Source: Pseudomonas putida (lineage in GTDB: Bacteria; Pseudomonadota; Gammaproteobacteria; Pseudomonadales; Pseudomonadaceae). From it: a DNA stretch of 64,000 bases. The position numbers were made by a program, and so were the translations under genes. The notes beneath the pieces are model-generated. The model saw nothing but the letters and a program-made list of their open reading frames with translations. It was not told the origin of the DNA and did not search any database. The stretch covers positions 186,001 to 250,000 of the forward strand of contig NZ_MKZO01000012.1 in the NCBI RefSeq assembly GCF_001941965.1, written 5' to 3'. Below are positions 54,063 to 63,337 of this stretch, one piece after another (position 1 is the stretch's first letter; every line of letters starts with the position of its first letter).

Positions 54063-54971
54063 TCACCGAAAAACCAGGGCCTTGAGCCCCCCAGCCACAT
54101 CCACATCCGGAAACTCCGGCGCATTCTCCAGCCGCTCGACGAACTTCAACCCCGGCGCCTGCTCCGCCATCCCCTCGATCAGAAACTCCGCCCCGATCCC
54201 CGGATCATTGACACAAGCCAGCACCGTCCCGCCCTCGCTCAACAGCTCCGGCAGACGGCGGAGGATCTTCGCGTAGTCCTGGGTCAGGGCAAAGCTGCCC
54301 TTCTGGAAGCTCGGCGGGTCGATGATGATCAGGTCATAAGGCGCCGTCTTGCGCACCTTGCCCCAGGACTTGAACAGCTCATGCCCAAGGAAGCCGACCT
54401 TGCCCAGGTCATGCCCGTTGAGCCGGTGATTGTCCCGCCCCCGGGACAGCGCCGCCTTCGACATATCGAGGTTGATCACCTGCTCAGCCCCGCCGGCAAT
54501 CGCTGCCACCGAAAAGCCGCAGGTATAGGCGAACAGGTTGAGCACCCGCTGCCCCGCCGCCTGCGCACGCACCCAGCGCCGGCCGTAGCGCATGTCGAGG
54601 AACAGGCCGTTGTTCTGCTTCATGCCCAGGTCGAGCTGGTAGCGCAGACCGTCCTCGTCGATGACCTTGTGTGTGCAAGGCTCACCCCGCAGCCAGTAAC
54701 CGGGACTGTCCGGCAGATAACGATGCTGGATCAGCACCGCCATATCCCCGGTCGCCAGGTCGCGCAACATGGCTTGCAGTTCGTCCAGTTGGCCCTCGGG
54801 CGGCTCGCGGAACAGCGCCACCAGCAGCACGCCCTGCAGCCAGTCCACGGTGATCTGCTCCAGCCCCGGCCAGCAGCGCCCGCGGCCATGGAACAGCCGC
54901 CGGGTTTCAGCCGGCGGTGGGTTCAGGGCGTTGAGCAGGTGGTGGTGCAGGGTTTCGATGGCGGAGGTCAT
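54063..54971 (-). CDS. class I SAM-dependent methyltransferase (RlmI/RlmK-like)
   Basis: A 302-aa protein. The SAM site is VLNLFAYTCGFSVAAIAGG and the catalytic loop is DLIIIDPPSFQKGSFALTQD, the NPP-like motif of rRNA cytosine/guanine methylases. A preceding segment (GLFLDMRYGRRWVRAQA) matches the RlmI/RlmK family, but the N-terminal PUA or THUMP domain is missing, so the target cannot be named. Start at 54971. It is 32 bases from the end of the EamA gene on the same strand. Confidence 0.88.
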   Translation of the reverse strand: MTSAIETLHHHLLNALNPPPAETRRLFHGRGRCWPGLEQITVDWLQGVLLVALFREPPEGQLDELQAMLRDLATGDMAVLIQHRYLPDSPGYWLRGEPCTHKVIDEDGLRYQLDLGMKQNNGLFLDMRYGRRWVRAQAAGQRVLNLFAYTCGFSVAAIAGGAEQVINLDMSKAALSRGRDNHRLNGHDLGKVGFLGHELFKSWGKVRKTAPYDLIIIDPPSFQKGSFALTQDYAKILRRLPELLSEGGTVLACVNDPGIGAEFLIEGMAEQAPGLKFVERLENAPEFPDVDVAGGLKALVFR

Positions 54972-55003
54972 GGCGGGTTTTCGGTGAACTAAAGCGGCGC
55001 ATT

Positions 55004-55906
55004 CTACGCTTTTGCACCGCTGGCGCGGGCAGCGGATTTGAACCACCAGCCCCGCTGCATCCCGGCCGCCGCCAGCAGGATCGCCGCCACGCCCAGCCAT
55101 TGCAGAGGCTCCAGGCGATGGCCGAAGGCGACCCAGTCCACTGCGATCGCCGCAATCGGGTAGATGAACGACAACGCGCCGGTCAGCGCCGTCGGCAGTT
55201 TCTGGATGGCGCCGTAGAGCAGCACGTACATCACGCCGGTATGCACGATGCCCAGGGTGACCAGGCTACCCAGTTCACCCGGCACGGTGGGCAGGCCGCC
55301 GAGATTGGCGAACGGCGCCAGCAGCAACACCCCGGTACTCACCTGGACCAGCGCGATCAGGTGCGGTGGCGTGCCACTCAGGCGCTTGATGATCAGCGCG
55401 GCCACCGCATAGAGGAACGCCGCACCAAGGGCCAGGGCGATGCCCATCAGGTAGTCCTCGCCACTTTCGCCCTGGCTGCCATGGGCACTGACGATGGCCA
55501 GCATCCCGGCGAAGGAAACACCAAGCCAGAACAGCTTGGGCACGGTGATCTTCTCACCGAGAAACAGCGCCGCCAGCCCCACCAGCATGAACGGCTGGAC
55601 GTTGTACACCGCCGTGCCGATGGCGATGGACGCCCGCGAGTAGGAGGCGAACAGCAGCACCCAGTTGCCGACGATGGCTACGCCGCTGAGCACGGCCAGG
55701 GCGAAGGTCATGCGGGTCAGGAGGCCTGGGCGCAGGAAGCCCATGGCGGTGCAGATCAGCAGCAAGGTCCCGGCGCCGAACAGGCAGCGCCAGAACACCA
55801 CGTCCAGCACCGGTTGCTCGGATACCAGGACGAACCAGCCAATGGTGCCGGAAATCAGCATGGCGCCGATCATTTCCAGGGAACCGCGACGTATCGAATT
55901 GTCCAT
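55004..55906 (-). CDS. EamA family (DMT superfamily) exporter
   Basis: A 300-aa inner-membrane protein with ten hydrophobic segments in two EamA repeats; the second ends with ALSFIYPIAAIAVDWVAFGH, the family signature. GGAGGTGA lies just before the ATG at 55906. It is divergent from the Lrp-type regulator at 56042, which suggests an amino-acid or metabolite exporter under its control. Confidence 0.92.
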   Translation of the reverse strand: MDNSIRRGSLEMIGAMLISGTIGWFVLVSEQPVLDVVFWRCLFGAGTLLLICTAMGFLRPGLLTRMTFALAVLSGVAIVGNWVLLFASYSRASIAIGTAVYNVQPFMLVGLAALFLGEKITVPKLFWLGVSFAGMLAIVSAHGSQGESGEDYLMGIALALGAAFLYAVAALIIKRLSGTPPHLIALVQVSTGVLLLAPFANLGGLPTVPGELGSLVTLGIVHTGVMYVLLYGAIQKLPTALTGALSFIYPIAAIAVDWVAFGHRLEPLQWLGVAAILLAAAGMQRGWWFKSAARASGAKA

Positions 55907-56041
55907 CACTCACCTCCAGGCAGATGTGACAAAGTATGCCGAGGGTGCCTGGGACCATTCCAGTGGATAAATCAGGCAGGAATGATCTTCGACCTTTCTT
56001 ATCAAGGTGATTTCATTGAATCGCCTAACCGGAGCCTTTTC

Positions 56042-56479
56042 ATGACCGATGCCATCGACCAACTGCTGCTCAATGCCCTGATGGAGGATTCGCGGCGCTC
56101 GCTGAAGGCGCTGGCGAGCCTGACCGGGTTGTCCTCACCCAGCGTCAGCGAGCGCCTGCGCCGCCTGGAGGAACGCGGTGTGCTCAAGGGCTACACCGTG
56201 GAAGTGGATGCCCGCAGCTTCGGCTACCAGTTGCAGGCCATCGTGCGCATTCGCCCGCTGCCGGGGCAGTTGCATGAGGTGGAGCGGCAGATCATCGCCA
56301 TTCCCGAGTTCACCGAGTGCGACAAGGTGACCGGGGATGACTGCTTCATCGCGCGCCTGCATGTGCGCTCGATGGAGCAACTGGACACCTTGCTGGACAA
56401 GCTCAACAGCCAGGCCGAGACCAGTACGGCGATTGTGAAGAAGACCCCGGTGAAGCGGCGGTTGCCGCCGATGGATTGA
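56042..56479 (+). CDS. Lrp/AsnC family regulator
   Basis: A 145-aa protein with N-terminal HTH (MEDSRRSLKALASLTGLSSP then SVSERLRRLEERGVLKGYTV) and C-terminal RAM ligand domain (FTECDKVTGDDCFIARLHVR). CGGAG precedes the ATG. The divergent EamA exporter 135 bases away is the likely target, as in many Lrp-exporter pairs. Confidence 0.93.
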   Translation: MTDAIDQLLLNALMEDSRRSLKALASLTGLSSPSVSERLRRLEERGVLKGYTVEVDARSFGYQLQAIVRIRPLPGQLHEVERQIIAIPEFTECDKVTGDDCFIARLHVRSMEQLDTLLDKLNSQAETSTAIVKKTPVKRRLPPMD

Positions 56480-56537
56480 GATCTGGAAGCTGGACGCGAA
56501 CCCTGTGTGTCCAATCCAATATCCATACAAACAAAAA

Positions 56538-56580
56538 TTGTACACAAGCATGTAACCGAAAGTGCCTTTTTTGTGTGCAA
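56538..56580. promoter_or_regulatory. two TTGTATACAA-like sites after the Lrp gene
   Basis: TTGTACACAA (56538-56547) and TTGTGTGCAA (56571-56580) are variants of the ureide operator, 33 bp apart, three helical turns. They lie 360-400 bases before the NCS1 permease. Confidence 0.55.
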
Positions 56581-56628
56581 TCACCCCACACCCTGCCCCA
56601 TATCGTTACATCCTCCCGCTCTATTAAC

Positions 56629-56686
56629 TTGACCAATCAATCAGAATTTAACTAAGCGAAAAAATAAAACCTGTTTAATTGGTCAA
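56629..56686. promoter_or_regulatory. TTGACCAAT inverted repeat before the NCS1 permease
   Basis: TTGACCAAT (56629-56637) and ATTGGTCAA (56678-56686) are a perfect 9-bp inverted pair 40 bp apart in AT-rich DNA. A related CTGACCAATCAG lies in the hiuH-puuE gap (30939). No gene is seen in 56480-56941. Confidence 0.45.
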
Positions 56687-56799
56687 TTTATAAATTCTAG
56701 CTTTCAATAACTTACAAAAATCCTAAGCAACTTCAGCAAGATACGACTTCTGCCTACGAACTTCCCGTGGCATGGATCTGGCTTGAGTGGTCTCGCTCT

Positions 56800-56809
56800 T
56801 TGTATACAA
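56800..56809. promoter_or_regulatory. TTGTATACAA operator upstream of the NCS1 permease
   Basis: Perfect palindrome 133 bases before the NCS1 start. Confidence 0.75.
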
Positions 56810-56941
56810 CTCAACGAAATCAAGAGCACACTTCAGATCCGCCCACCTGCCGTCGCCGGGTAGCGGAATGCCCCTAACCAATTGGTTCTCGTGGTTGATG
56901 ACCAGGCTTCCCCACGCCACGAGTATCAGGAGCACGCCGGA

Positions 56942-58471
56942 ATGAGCATGAGTCTCTACAACAAGACAGAACTGGACTTTTCCTCGGCTATACCCGAATC
57001 GACGACGCAACCGCAGCAACCCGTGACCCTGAGCCCGCGCCTGCACAACCACGACCTCGCCCCGACCAAGGCCGAGGGCCGCCGCTGGGGGCGCTACAGC
57101 ATCTTTGCCCTGTGGACCAACGATGTGCACAACATCGCCAACTACTCCTTCGCCATGGGCCTCTACGCCATGGGCCTGGGCGGCTGGCAGATCCTGCTCT
57201 CGCTGGGGATCGGTGCCGCACTGGTGTACTTCTTCATGAACCTGTCCGGCTACATGGGCCAGAAGACCGGCGTGCCGTTCCCGGTGATGAGCCGGATCGC
57301 CTTCGGTATCCATGGTGCGCAGATCCCGGCGCTGATTCGCGCAGTGATCGCCATCGCCTGGTTCGGTATCCAGACCTACCTGGCCTCGGTGGTCCTGCGC
57401 GTACTGCTGACGGCCGTCGCGCCGGGCATGGCCGCCTATGACCAGGACTCGATCCTCGGCCTGTCGAGCCTGGGCTGGGTGTGCTTCGTGGCGATCTGGC
57501 TGGTGCAGTTGGTGATCCTCGCCTACGGCATGGAGATGGTGCGGCGCTACGAAGCCTTCGCTGGCCCGGTGATCCTGCTCACCGTGACCTGCCTGGCGGC
57601 GTGGATGTACGTCCAGGCCGACTTCGCCATCGCCTGGTCGGTGCGCGAACCACTGACCGGCGCGGCCATGTGGCACAACATCTTCGCCGGCGGCGCGCTG
57701 TGGCTGGCGATCTACGGCACCCTGGTACTGAACTTCTGCGACTTCGCCCGTTCCTCGCCGTGCCGCAAGACCATCCGCTCGGGCAACTTCTGGGGCCTGC
57801 CAGTGAACATCATCGCCTTCGCGGTGATCAGCGTGGTGCTGTGCGGTGCGCAGTTCAAGATCAACGGCCAGATCATCGACAGCCCGACCCAGATCATCGC
57901 CAGCATCCCTAGCACCTTCTTCCTCGTACTCGGCTGCCTGGCCTTCCTGATCGTCACCGTGGCGGTGAACATCATGGCCAACTTCGTCGCCCCGGCCTTC
58001 GTCCTCAGCAACCTGGCGCCACGCCTGCTCAACTTCCGCCGTGCCGGGCTGATCAGCGCCACCCTGGCCGTGCTGATCCTGCCGTGGAACCTCTACAACA
58101 GCCCGCTGGTGATCATGTACTTCCTCTCCGGCCTCGGCGCCCTGCTCGGCCCGCTGTACGGGGTGATCATGGTCGACTACTGGCTGATTCGCCGCGGTCG
58201 CATCAACGTGCCCGAGCTGTACAGCGAAGACCCCAAGGCGGCCTATCACTACCGCCGCGGCGTCAACCCGCGAGCACTGATCGCCTTCGTCCCGGCCGCG
58301 CTGCTGGCCATTGTCCTGGCCCTGGTGCCCAACTTCGAAACCATCGCACCGTTCTCCTGGATGATCGGCGCCGGTATCGCCGGCCTGCTCTACCTGCTGT
58401 GCGCCCCGCGCAACCAGCAGTACCAGGACGTGAGCGGCGAATCCATCGCCGTTGACAGCGTCAGCCACTGA
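56942..58471 (+). CDS. NCS1 nucleobase/allantoin permease
   Basis: A 509-aa membrane protein with about 12 hydrophobic segments. Signatures are WGRYSIFALWTNDVHNIANY near the start, the GVPFPVMSRIAFGIHGAQIP helix and FGIQTYLAS. NCS1 members move hydantoins, allantoin, cytosine or uracil with a cation. A racemase gene of the hydantoin/allantoin type follows at 56 bases, and a TTGTATACAA operator precedes it, so allantoin is the most likely substrate. Confidence 0.9.
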   Translation: MSMSLYNKTELDFSSAIPESTTQPQQPVTLSPRLHNHDLAPTKAEGRRWGRYSIFALWTNDVHNIANYSFAMGLYAMGLGGWQILLSLGIGAALVYFFMNLSGYMGQKTGVPFPVMSRIAFGIHGAQIPALIRAVIAIAWFGIQTYLASVVLRVLLTAVAPGMAAYDQDSILGLSSLGWVCFVAIWLVQLVILAYGMEMVRRYEAFAGPVILLTVTCLAAWMYVQADFAIAWSVREPLTGAAMWHNIFAGGALWLAIYGTLVLNFCDFARSSPCRKTIRSGNFWGLPVNIIAFAVISVVLCGAQFKINGQIIDSPTQIIASIPSTFFLVLGCLAFLIVTVAVNIMANFVAPAFVLSNLAPRLLNFRRAGLISATLAVLILPWNLYNSPLVIMYFLSGLGALLGPLYGVIMVDYWLIRRGRINVPELYSEDPKAAYHYRRGVNPRALIAFVPAALLAIVLALVPNFETIAPFSWMIGAGIAGLLYLLCAPRNQQYQDVSGESIAVDSVSH

Positions 58472-58526
58472 TTGCCTCTTGCGACCCGGCGCTGCCGGGT
58501 CGGTCTACTGCCTAGCGAGTCCCGAT

Positions 58527-59255
58527 ATGCGAATCCTGATAGTCAACGTCAACACCAGCGAAGCCATTACCGAAGCCATCGCCCGCCAGGCCCAGGCCGT
58601 CGCGGCGCCGGGCACCGAGATCATCGGCCTGACCCCGTACTTCGGCGCGGAATCGGTGGAGGGCAATTTCGAAAGCTACCTGGCGGCCATCGCGGTGATG
58701 GACCGCGTGCTCGCCTACGACGGCCCGTACGACGCGGTGATCCAGGCAGGTTACGGCGAGCACGGCCGGGAAGGCCTGCAGGAACTGCTCGACGTACCGG
58801 TGGTGGATATCACCGATGCCGCCGCCAGCACTGCCATGTACCTCGGTCATGCCTACTCGGTAGTCACCACCCTGGATCGCACCGTGCCGCTGATAGAAGA
58901 CCGCCTGAAGCTGTCCGGCCTGCTCGACCGCTGCGCCTCGGTGCGCGCCAGCGGCATGGCCGTGCTGGAGCTGGAAGCGGAGCCGGAGCGCGCCCTGGAA
59001 GCCATCGTGCGCCAGGCCGAACTGGCGGTCAGCGAAGACAAGGCGGAAGTGATCTGCCTGGGTTGTGGCGGCATGGCCGGGCTCGACGAGAAGATTCGCC
59101 AGCGTACCGGCGTGCCGGTGGTGGATGGGGTCAGTGCGGCAGTGAAGATGGCTGAATCGCTGGTGCAGCTCGGGCTGTCCACCTCGAAGACCCGCACCTA
59201 CGCCAAGCCGCGGCCCAAGCGCGTGATTGGCTGGCCGGCGCAGTTCGGTCGGTAA
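58527..59255 (+). CDS. hydantoin/allantoin racemase (Asp/Glu racemase superfamily)
   Basis: A 242-aa enzyme. MRILIVNVNTSEAITEAIAR is the racemase start, and the two catalytic Cys fit the superfamily in part: GCGGMAGLDEKI supplies one, while the first Cys position is GYGEHG here, in place of the usual CFxDP. This missing Cys is unusual for HyuE/HpxA proteins. With the NCS1 permease it would equilibrate R- and S-allantoin for PuuE. Activity should be regarded as unproven. Confidence 0.82.
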   Translation: MRILIVNVNTSEAITEAIARQAQAVAAPGTEIIGLTPYFGAESVEGNFESYLAAIAVMDRVLAYDGPYDAVIQAGYGEHGREGLQELLDVPVVDITDAAASTAMYLGHAYSVVTTLDRTVPLIEDRLKLSGLLDRCASVRASGMAVLELEAEPERALEAIVRQAELAVSEDKAEVICLGCGGMAGLDEKIRQRTGVPVVDGVSAAVKMAESLVQLGLSTSKTRTYAKPRPKRVIGWPAQFGR

Positions 59256-59364
59256 AACGTTAGTCCCTTTTGCGAGGCGCGATCAACGGTGCCAGGACCT
59301 GAACAGGTCATCTCCCCTGGTACCCGCGCCTCGGTTTTTTCCGTTCTCCCGGGGCCAACTCGAT

Positions 59365-59457
59365 CCCTGTGGGAGCTGGCTTGCCAGCGATGAGGCCGGC
59401 AGGAACAAAGATGTTGTCAGATAGGGCCAAATCGCTGGCAAGCCAGCTCCCACAGGG
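59365..59457. repeat. REP pair (BIME), long-spacer type
   Basis: Inverted REP cores about 39 bases apart with an AGATGTTGTCAGA spacer like the one at 44797. Confidence 0.9.
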
Positions 59458-59464
59458 ATCAATG

Positions 59465-60142
59465 TCAACCCTGAGAGAGAGTATGCGGGCAGCTCAAGTC
59501 CCCGCCATCCAGCCCCTGCTTCACATTCCGGCTCAGCATCGTCGCCTTGCCGTCGCGCCAGGTCAGGGTCAGCACATACAGCGAGTCGAAATCGCTGTTC
59601 TCCCAATCCTCGGTAATCACCCGCTCCTCGCCCAGGGCCTTGCCGGCCACGGCGTTGATCAGTTCGGGCAGATAGCCGTGGGACCAGGCGGTATACACCG
59701 TCGAATTCCGGTACTTGTTGCTGGTCAGCTCGCGGGCCAGGGCGTTGGTGTCATTGGCGCCGTATTCGATATTCACCGGCAAGCCGAGCTTGATCGCGCT
59801 GGGGCTGATGGTCATCAACGGCCGCAGGTAGCTGTAGCTGTCGTCATTGGCGCCCTCTTCCACTTCACGGGTCGGGTCGGCGGCGAACACGTAGTCGGCG
59901 TCGCCGAACTTCTCCGGGAGCAAGGTCGCCAGGTCGAGGGCGCGGTTAAGGCCCTGGCAGTTCAGTTGGCCAAGCCCTTCGCCGGGCTTTTCCGCATGGC
60001 GCAGGAAGACCAGGGTCTGGGTGCCATCGACCGGTTTGGCCAGGCTGTCGAAGGTGGTGAATCCAAGGAGGGCGGCGCCTGCTACGAGCACGGTGCCGAG
60101 CAGCGCCTGACGGCGCGAAGGCAGGAATGCGGGGAACTTCAT
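59465..60142 (-). CDS. exported histidine phosphatase family protein
   Basis: A 225-aa protein. The N-terminus MKFPAFLPSRRQALLGTVLV with AGAALLGF is a signal or membrane anchor starting with twin Arg. LVFLRHAEKPGEG is the RHG-type catalytic motif (RHA here). A second His is in YTAWSHGYLPE. The substrate is unknown. The ATG at 60142 is preferred over a TTG 6 bases upstream. Confidence 0.85.
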   Translation of the reverse strand: MKFPAFLPSRRQALLGTVLVAGAALLGFTTFDSLAKPVDGTQTLVFLRHAEKPGEGLGQLNCQGLNRALDLATLLPEKFGDADYVFAADPTREVEEGANDDSYSYLRPLMTISPSAIKLGLPVNIEYGANDTNALARELTSNKYRNSTVYTAWSHGYLPELINAVAGKALGEERVITEDWENSDFDSLYVLTLTWRDGKATMLSRNVKQGLDGGDLSCPHTLSQG

Positions 60143-60351
60143 GATCAACCCTTAAGGACAAAAGACTGTGAACCAACCCGCCAGTGCTGCCCCGCGGCCG
60201 GAGCCGCGGAGCATCCCTGTCTATCACTCCATCCGTGGATACGGGCGTCCTTGAGAGTGCAGCAAGCCCGATTGGTTCTGTCCTTGGGGTGCTTGTCCTT
60301 AAGCTGGGAGTGAATTTACCGCTCCCCTGTTACGAAATTAAGACGGCGTTT

Positions 60352-60699
60352 TCAGTCGTCGCGGGTCAGCACTTCCAGTACTTCAATCTCGAAATACAGG
60401 TCCGAGCCCGGCGGGATGGCGCCCACGGCACGCGTGCCATAGCCCAGATGCTGGGGCACGAACAGCTTGCGCTTGCCGCCGACCTTCATGCCCATCAGGC
60501 CGAGGTCCCAGCCCTTGATCACCCGCCCGGTGCCGATCACGCACTGGAACGGCTTGCCGCGCCGGTGCGAGGAGTCGAAGACCGTGCCATCGGCCAGGGT
60601 GCCGGTGTAATGGGTAGTGATCAGGGCGCCCTTGACCACTTCCTTGCCGTCGCCGAGCTGGACGTCGGTGACCAGGAGTTCATCGTTAAGGATATTCAT
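60352..60699 (-). CDS. FKBP-type peptidyl-prolyl isomerase
   Basis: A 115-aa single FKBP domain with no signal peptide. VVKGALITTHYTGTLADGTV and FDSSHRRGKPFQCVIGTGRV are the FKBP core, and the end has FVPQHLGYGTRAVGAIPPGS. It speeds cis-trans proline changes in the cytoplasm. GAGGTTGTC precedes the ATG. Confidence 0.93.
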   Translation of the reverse strand: MNILNDELLVTDVQLGDGKEVVKGALITTHYTGTLADGTVFDSSHRRGKPFQCVIGTGRVIKGWDLGLMGMKVGGKRKLFVPQHLGYGTRAVGAIPPGSDLYFEIEVLEVLTRDD

Positions 60700-60865
60700 G
60701 ACAACCTCTTTTGCGCAGCTGTGACGTATGTCGCAGCGTTTTCTCAGGATTATCAGTAATTTGCAACAAGAGCATGGACAAACTCCGACCGTTGGGAACC
60801 TGCGTCAAAGCAGATTCATCGCAATCAGCTAGGATCACCCGGACAAGCGTCACAAGGACATAACA

Positions 60866-61372
60866 ATGAACGAAAAAAGCAAGGCGCTGTGTGAAGAGCT
60901 GGGGATCAGCGAGGAACTGCTGATTGCCCGTGGCTTCGTCGAGTACCCGGAAGCGCGGGTGCTGGCGAGCGCCGAGGTCGATGAGGACGGGCGCCGCTTC
61001 GAGCTGGAACCGGAGGCGGCGGCCGCCTGGAAGCAACTGCGGGCAGCGGCGGCGCGGGATCATGTGGAACTGCGCCTGGTGTCGGCGTATCGCAGTGTCG
61101 AGTACCAGGCCGGCATCGTGCGGCGCAAGCAGCAACGCGGGCAGAGCCTGGAGCAGATCCTCGCGGTCAACGCACCACCCGGCTTCAGCGAGCATCACAC
61201 CGGCCGGGCGGTGGATATCAACTCCCTCGAAGCCGAATTCGAGCACAGCGGGGCCTATGCCTGGTTGCTGCTCAATGCCGAACGCTTCGGTTTCCACCTC
61301 TCCTACCCGCGAGATAACGCCCAGGGCTATGCGTTCGAGCCCTGGCACTGGTGCTACCGGGCAACTAGCTGA
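60866..61372 (+). CDS. M15 family D-Ala-D-Ala carboxypeptidase (VanY-like)
   Basis: A 168-aa protein. Zinc and catalytic motifs are SAYRSVEYQAG, SEHHTGRAVDIN (HxxxxxxD) and AFEPWHWCYR (ExxH), the M15B/VanY set. No clear signal peptide is visible, which is odd for a cell-wall enzyme; it may act in the cytoplasm or on recycled peptides. ACAAGGAC precedes the ATG. Its end overlaps the converging GFA gene by 8 bases. Confidence 0.9.
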   Translation: MNEKSKALCEELGISEELLIARGFVEYPEARVLASAEVDEDGRRFELEPEAAAAWKQLRAAAARDHVELRLVSAYRSVEYQAGIVRRKQQRGQSLEQILAVNAPPGFSEHHTGRAVDINSLEAEFEHSGAYAWLLLNAERFGFHLSYPRDNAQGYAFEPWHWCYRATS

Positions 61373-61775
61373 ACTGCGCGACCACTTCGGCGCCAGTCAT
61401 GTTTTTCGTCTGGTTGGAGAAGCAGTAGAAGGACGGTTTTTCGTCGATATAGACCTGCAGGTCCAGGCTCCAGGCCTGCTCGCCGTCCAGCAAGCCCACC
61501 GGGATGGCGAAGAAGTTGCCGCCCTTGAGGCGATAGAACAGATGGCTTCCGCATTTGGCGCAGAAGCCGCGCTCGGCCCAGTCGGAGGAGCCGTACACCG
61601 CAGGTGTGGCGCCGCTGAACTGCGGGGCGCTGCTGCTGTGCACGGTGAGCAGCGGGCCGCCGTTCCACTTGCGGCACATGCTGCAATGGCAGGCGCCGAC
61701 GCTGGCGTCGTCGAGGGTGACGCTGAGCTGGATGGCGCCGCAGAGGCAGGCGCCCTGATGGGTTTGGCTGGACAT
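61365..61775 (-). CDS. GFA family (glutathione-dependent formaldehyde-activating-like) protein
   Basis: A 136-aa zinc protein. GACLCGAIQLSV, GACHCSMCRKW and GFCAKCGSHLFYR supply the seven or so zinc Cys of the GFA fold. The name reflects the first member; most have no proven reaction. GGAG precedes the ATG at 61775. It overlaps the M15 gene tail to tail. Confidence 0.92.
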   Translation of the reverse strand: MSSQTHQGACLCGAIQLSVTLDDASVGACHCSMCRKWNGGPLLTVHSSSAPQFSGATPAVYGSSDWAERGFCAKCGSHLFYRLKGGNFFAIPVGLLDGEQAWSLDLQVYIDEKPSFYCFSNQTKNMTGAEVVAQFS

Positions 61776-61838
61776 GGGGAGAGCTCCTTGCAGGCTGAGG
61801 TTGCTGAGTGTAGCCAAGATCCATCGAACACCCGAGAA

Positions 61839-61916
61839 CCCTGTGGGAGCTGGCTTGCCAGCGATTGCTGTAGTGAATTCACCATAGCTATCGCTGGCAA
61901 GCCAGCTCCCACAGGG
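61839..61916. repeat. REP pair (BIME), GAATTC-spacer type
   Basis: Two inverted REP cores around a GTGAATTCACC spacer, nearly the same as the pair at 2594. Confidence 0.9.
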
Positions 61917-61928
61917 TATGCGGTGCTC

Positions 61929-62867
61929 TTAAGCATTCACCGGGGTCAGCACCGGTTCGCCGGCGAAGAAGGCCTGCAGGTTCTTGAGCACCAACGCCAC
62001 CATATCCCTGGCCGCTTCCGGCGTCTGCGCCGCCACATGCGGCGTCAGCACCACATTGCCCAGCGCCTTCAACTCATCCGGCACCGACGGCTCGTCATCG
62101 AACACATCCAGCCCCGCCCCGGCGATCCGCCCTTCGCGCAGCGCCGCGACCAGCTCGGCCGTGGACACCACGCTGGCCCGCGAGATATTCACCAGGAACC
62201 CCTGCGGCCCCAGCGCATCCAGCACTTCACGCCCGACCAGGGCCCGGGTATTGGCCCCACCCGGCGTGGCGACGATCAGGAAATCCGACACCCGCGCCAG
62301 CTCCAGCACGCTCTCGCAGTACTGATACGGCACGCCCTCGCGCGGCGAACGGTTGTGATAACGCACGTCCATGTCGAAGCCAAGCGCGCCACGCCTGGCA
62401 ATCGCCATGCCCACCGCGCCCAATCCGAGAATCCCCAGGCGCTTGCCCGCCAGCGACGGGCTGATTACCCGGTTCCACTGGCCCTGGCGTGTGGTCGCAT
62501 CGGCGCGGCAGATATCCCGGACCACGGCGAACAACAGGGCCATGGTGTGATCCGCCACCGCCGAGGCATTGGCCCCGGCACCGTTGGTGACGACGATGCC
62601 CCGCGCCGCAGCGGCGGCCAGATCCACGGCCTCGTAGCCGGCGCCGATCACACAGATCAGCCGCAGCAACGGCAGCGCAGCGATTTCCTCGGCCGTGATC
62701 CCCAGCGGCCCGCGGGTCAGCACCACATCGATCTCGCCAGCATGCCGGGCAATCGCTTCGGCGCGCAGCGCCGGCGTCTTCGCGCGGATCAGGCGGTAAC
62801 CGTGGTCTTCCAGCAAGGGCAGGTAGTCATCGACCGTTTCGACCAACACCAGTACCGTCTTCGTCAT
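61929..62867 (-). CDS. D-2-hydroxyacid dehydrogenase
   Basis: A 312-aa NAD(P)-linked enzyme. GKRLGILGLGAVGMAIARRG is the Rossmann loop, followed by DVRYHNRSPR; NISRASVVSTAELVAALREG carries the catalytic-Arg region and VLTPHVAAQTPEA the catalytic His. The DVRYHNR stretch favours NADPH, as in GhrB-like glyoxylate/hydroxypyruvate reductases. That would suit a glyoxylate-producing cell, but the substrate is not proved. Confidence 0.9.
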   Translation of the reverse strand: MTKTVLVLVETVDDYLPLLEDHGYRLIRAKTPALRAEAIARHAGEIDVVLTRGPLGITAEEIAALPLLRLICVIGAGYEAVDLAAAAARGIVVTNGAGANASAVADHTMALLFAVVRDICRADATTRQGQWNRVISPSLAGKRLGILGLGAVGMAIARRGALGFDMDVRYHNRSPREGVPYQYCESVLELARVSDFLIVATPGGANTRALVGREVLDALGPQGFLVNISRASVVSTAELVAALREGRIAGAGLDVFDDEPSVPDELKALGNVVLTPHVAAQTPEAARDMVALVLKNLQAFFAGEPVLTPVNA

Positions 62868-62909
62868 CTTATGCTCCCAGGCGTTCAGCGAGGGGGCATT
62901 ATGCCGGCA

Positions 62910-63323
62910 TTACTGGGCGAACGCGCGGCCCAGACCGCCCGGGACGCCACTGGAATCGGTGTCCTGCCACGGCCCTTCGGGGTTGGTGGCCCAGCTCCAG
63001 CCGTTGTTCCAGCGGTAATAGGTGCGCTGGCGGTAGAAGGTGTTGGTCTTGCCTTCGAGCACGTAGACCCCGAGTTTCGGGTCCCAGTGGCTGGCGCCGC
63101 CCGGTGGCGGGGCGAAGCTGGCGGAGGTACGCGGCATGGGTTTCGGCGTCGGGGTGACGGAAGGCTTGGGCACGCTTGGGCCCGGCTTGATCACCGGGCC
63201 CGGCGGGGGTGCAGTCTCGATCGGCGGCAGCGGTTCTCGCTCCGGCTCCCGAGGCTGATGCACCGTACATGCGCTCAACCCCAGGGCCAGTGAAATCAGG
63301 GTCAGGCGTACGGTGCTGTTCAT
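62910..63323 (-). CDS. proline-rich lipoprotein of unknown function
   Basis: A 137-aa protein. The signal ends in the lipobox LGLSAC (MNSTVRLTLISLALGLSACT). A Pro/Lys-rich linker (about residues 25-75) leads to a conserved-looking end, YRQRTYYRWNNGWSWATNPE. The lipid anchor should place it in the outer or inner membrane facing the periplasm. It starts 14 bases after the ccmI stop and may be cotranscribed with it. Confidence 0.8.
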   Translation of the reverse strand: MNSTVRLTLISLALGLSACTVHQPREPEREPLPPIETAPPPGPVIKPGPSVPKPSVTPTPKPMPRTSASFAPPPGGASHWDPKLGVYVLEGKTNTFYRQRTYYRWNNGWSWATNPEGPWQDTDSSGVPGGLGRAFAQ

Positions 63324-63337
63324 GGGGGCGCTCTCTT

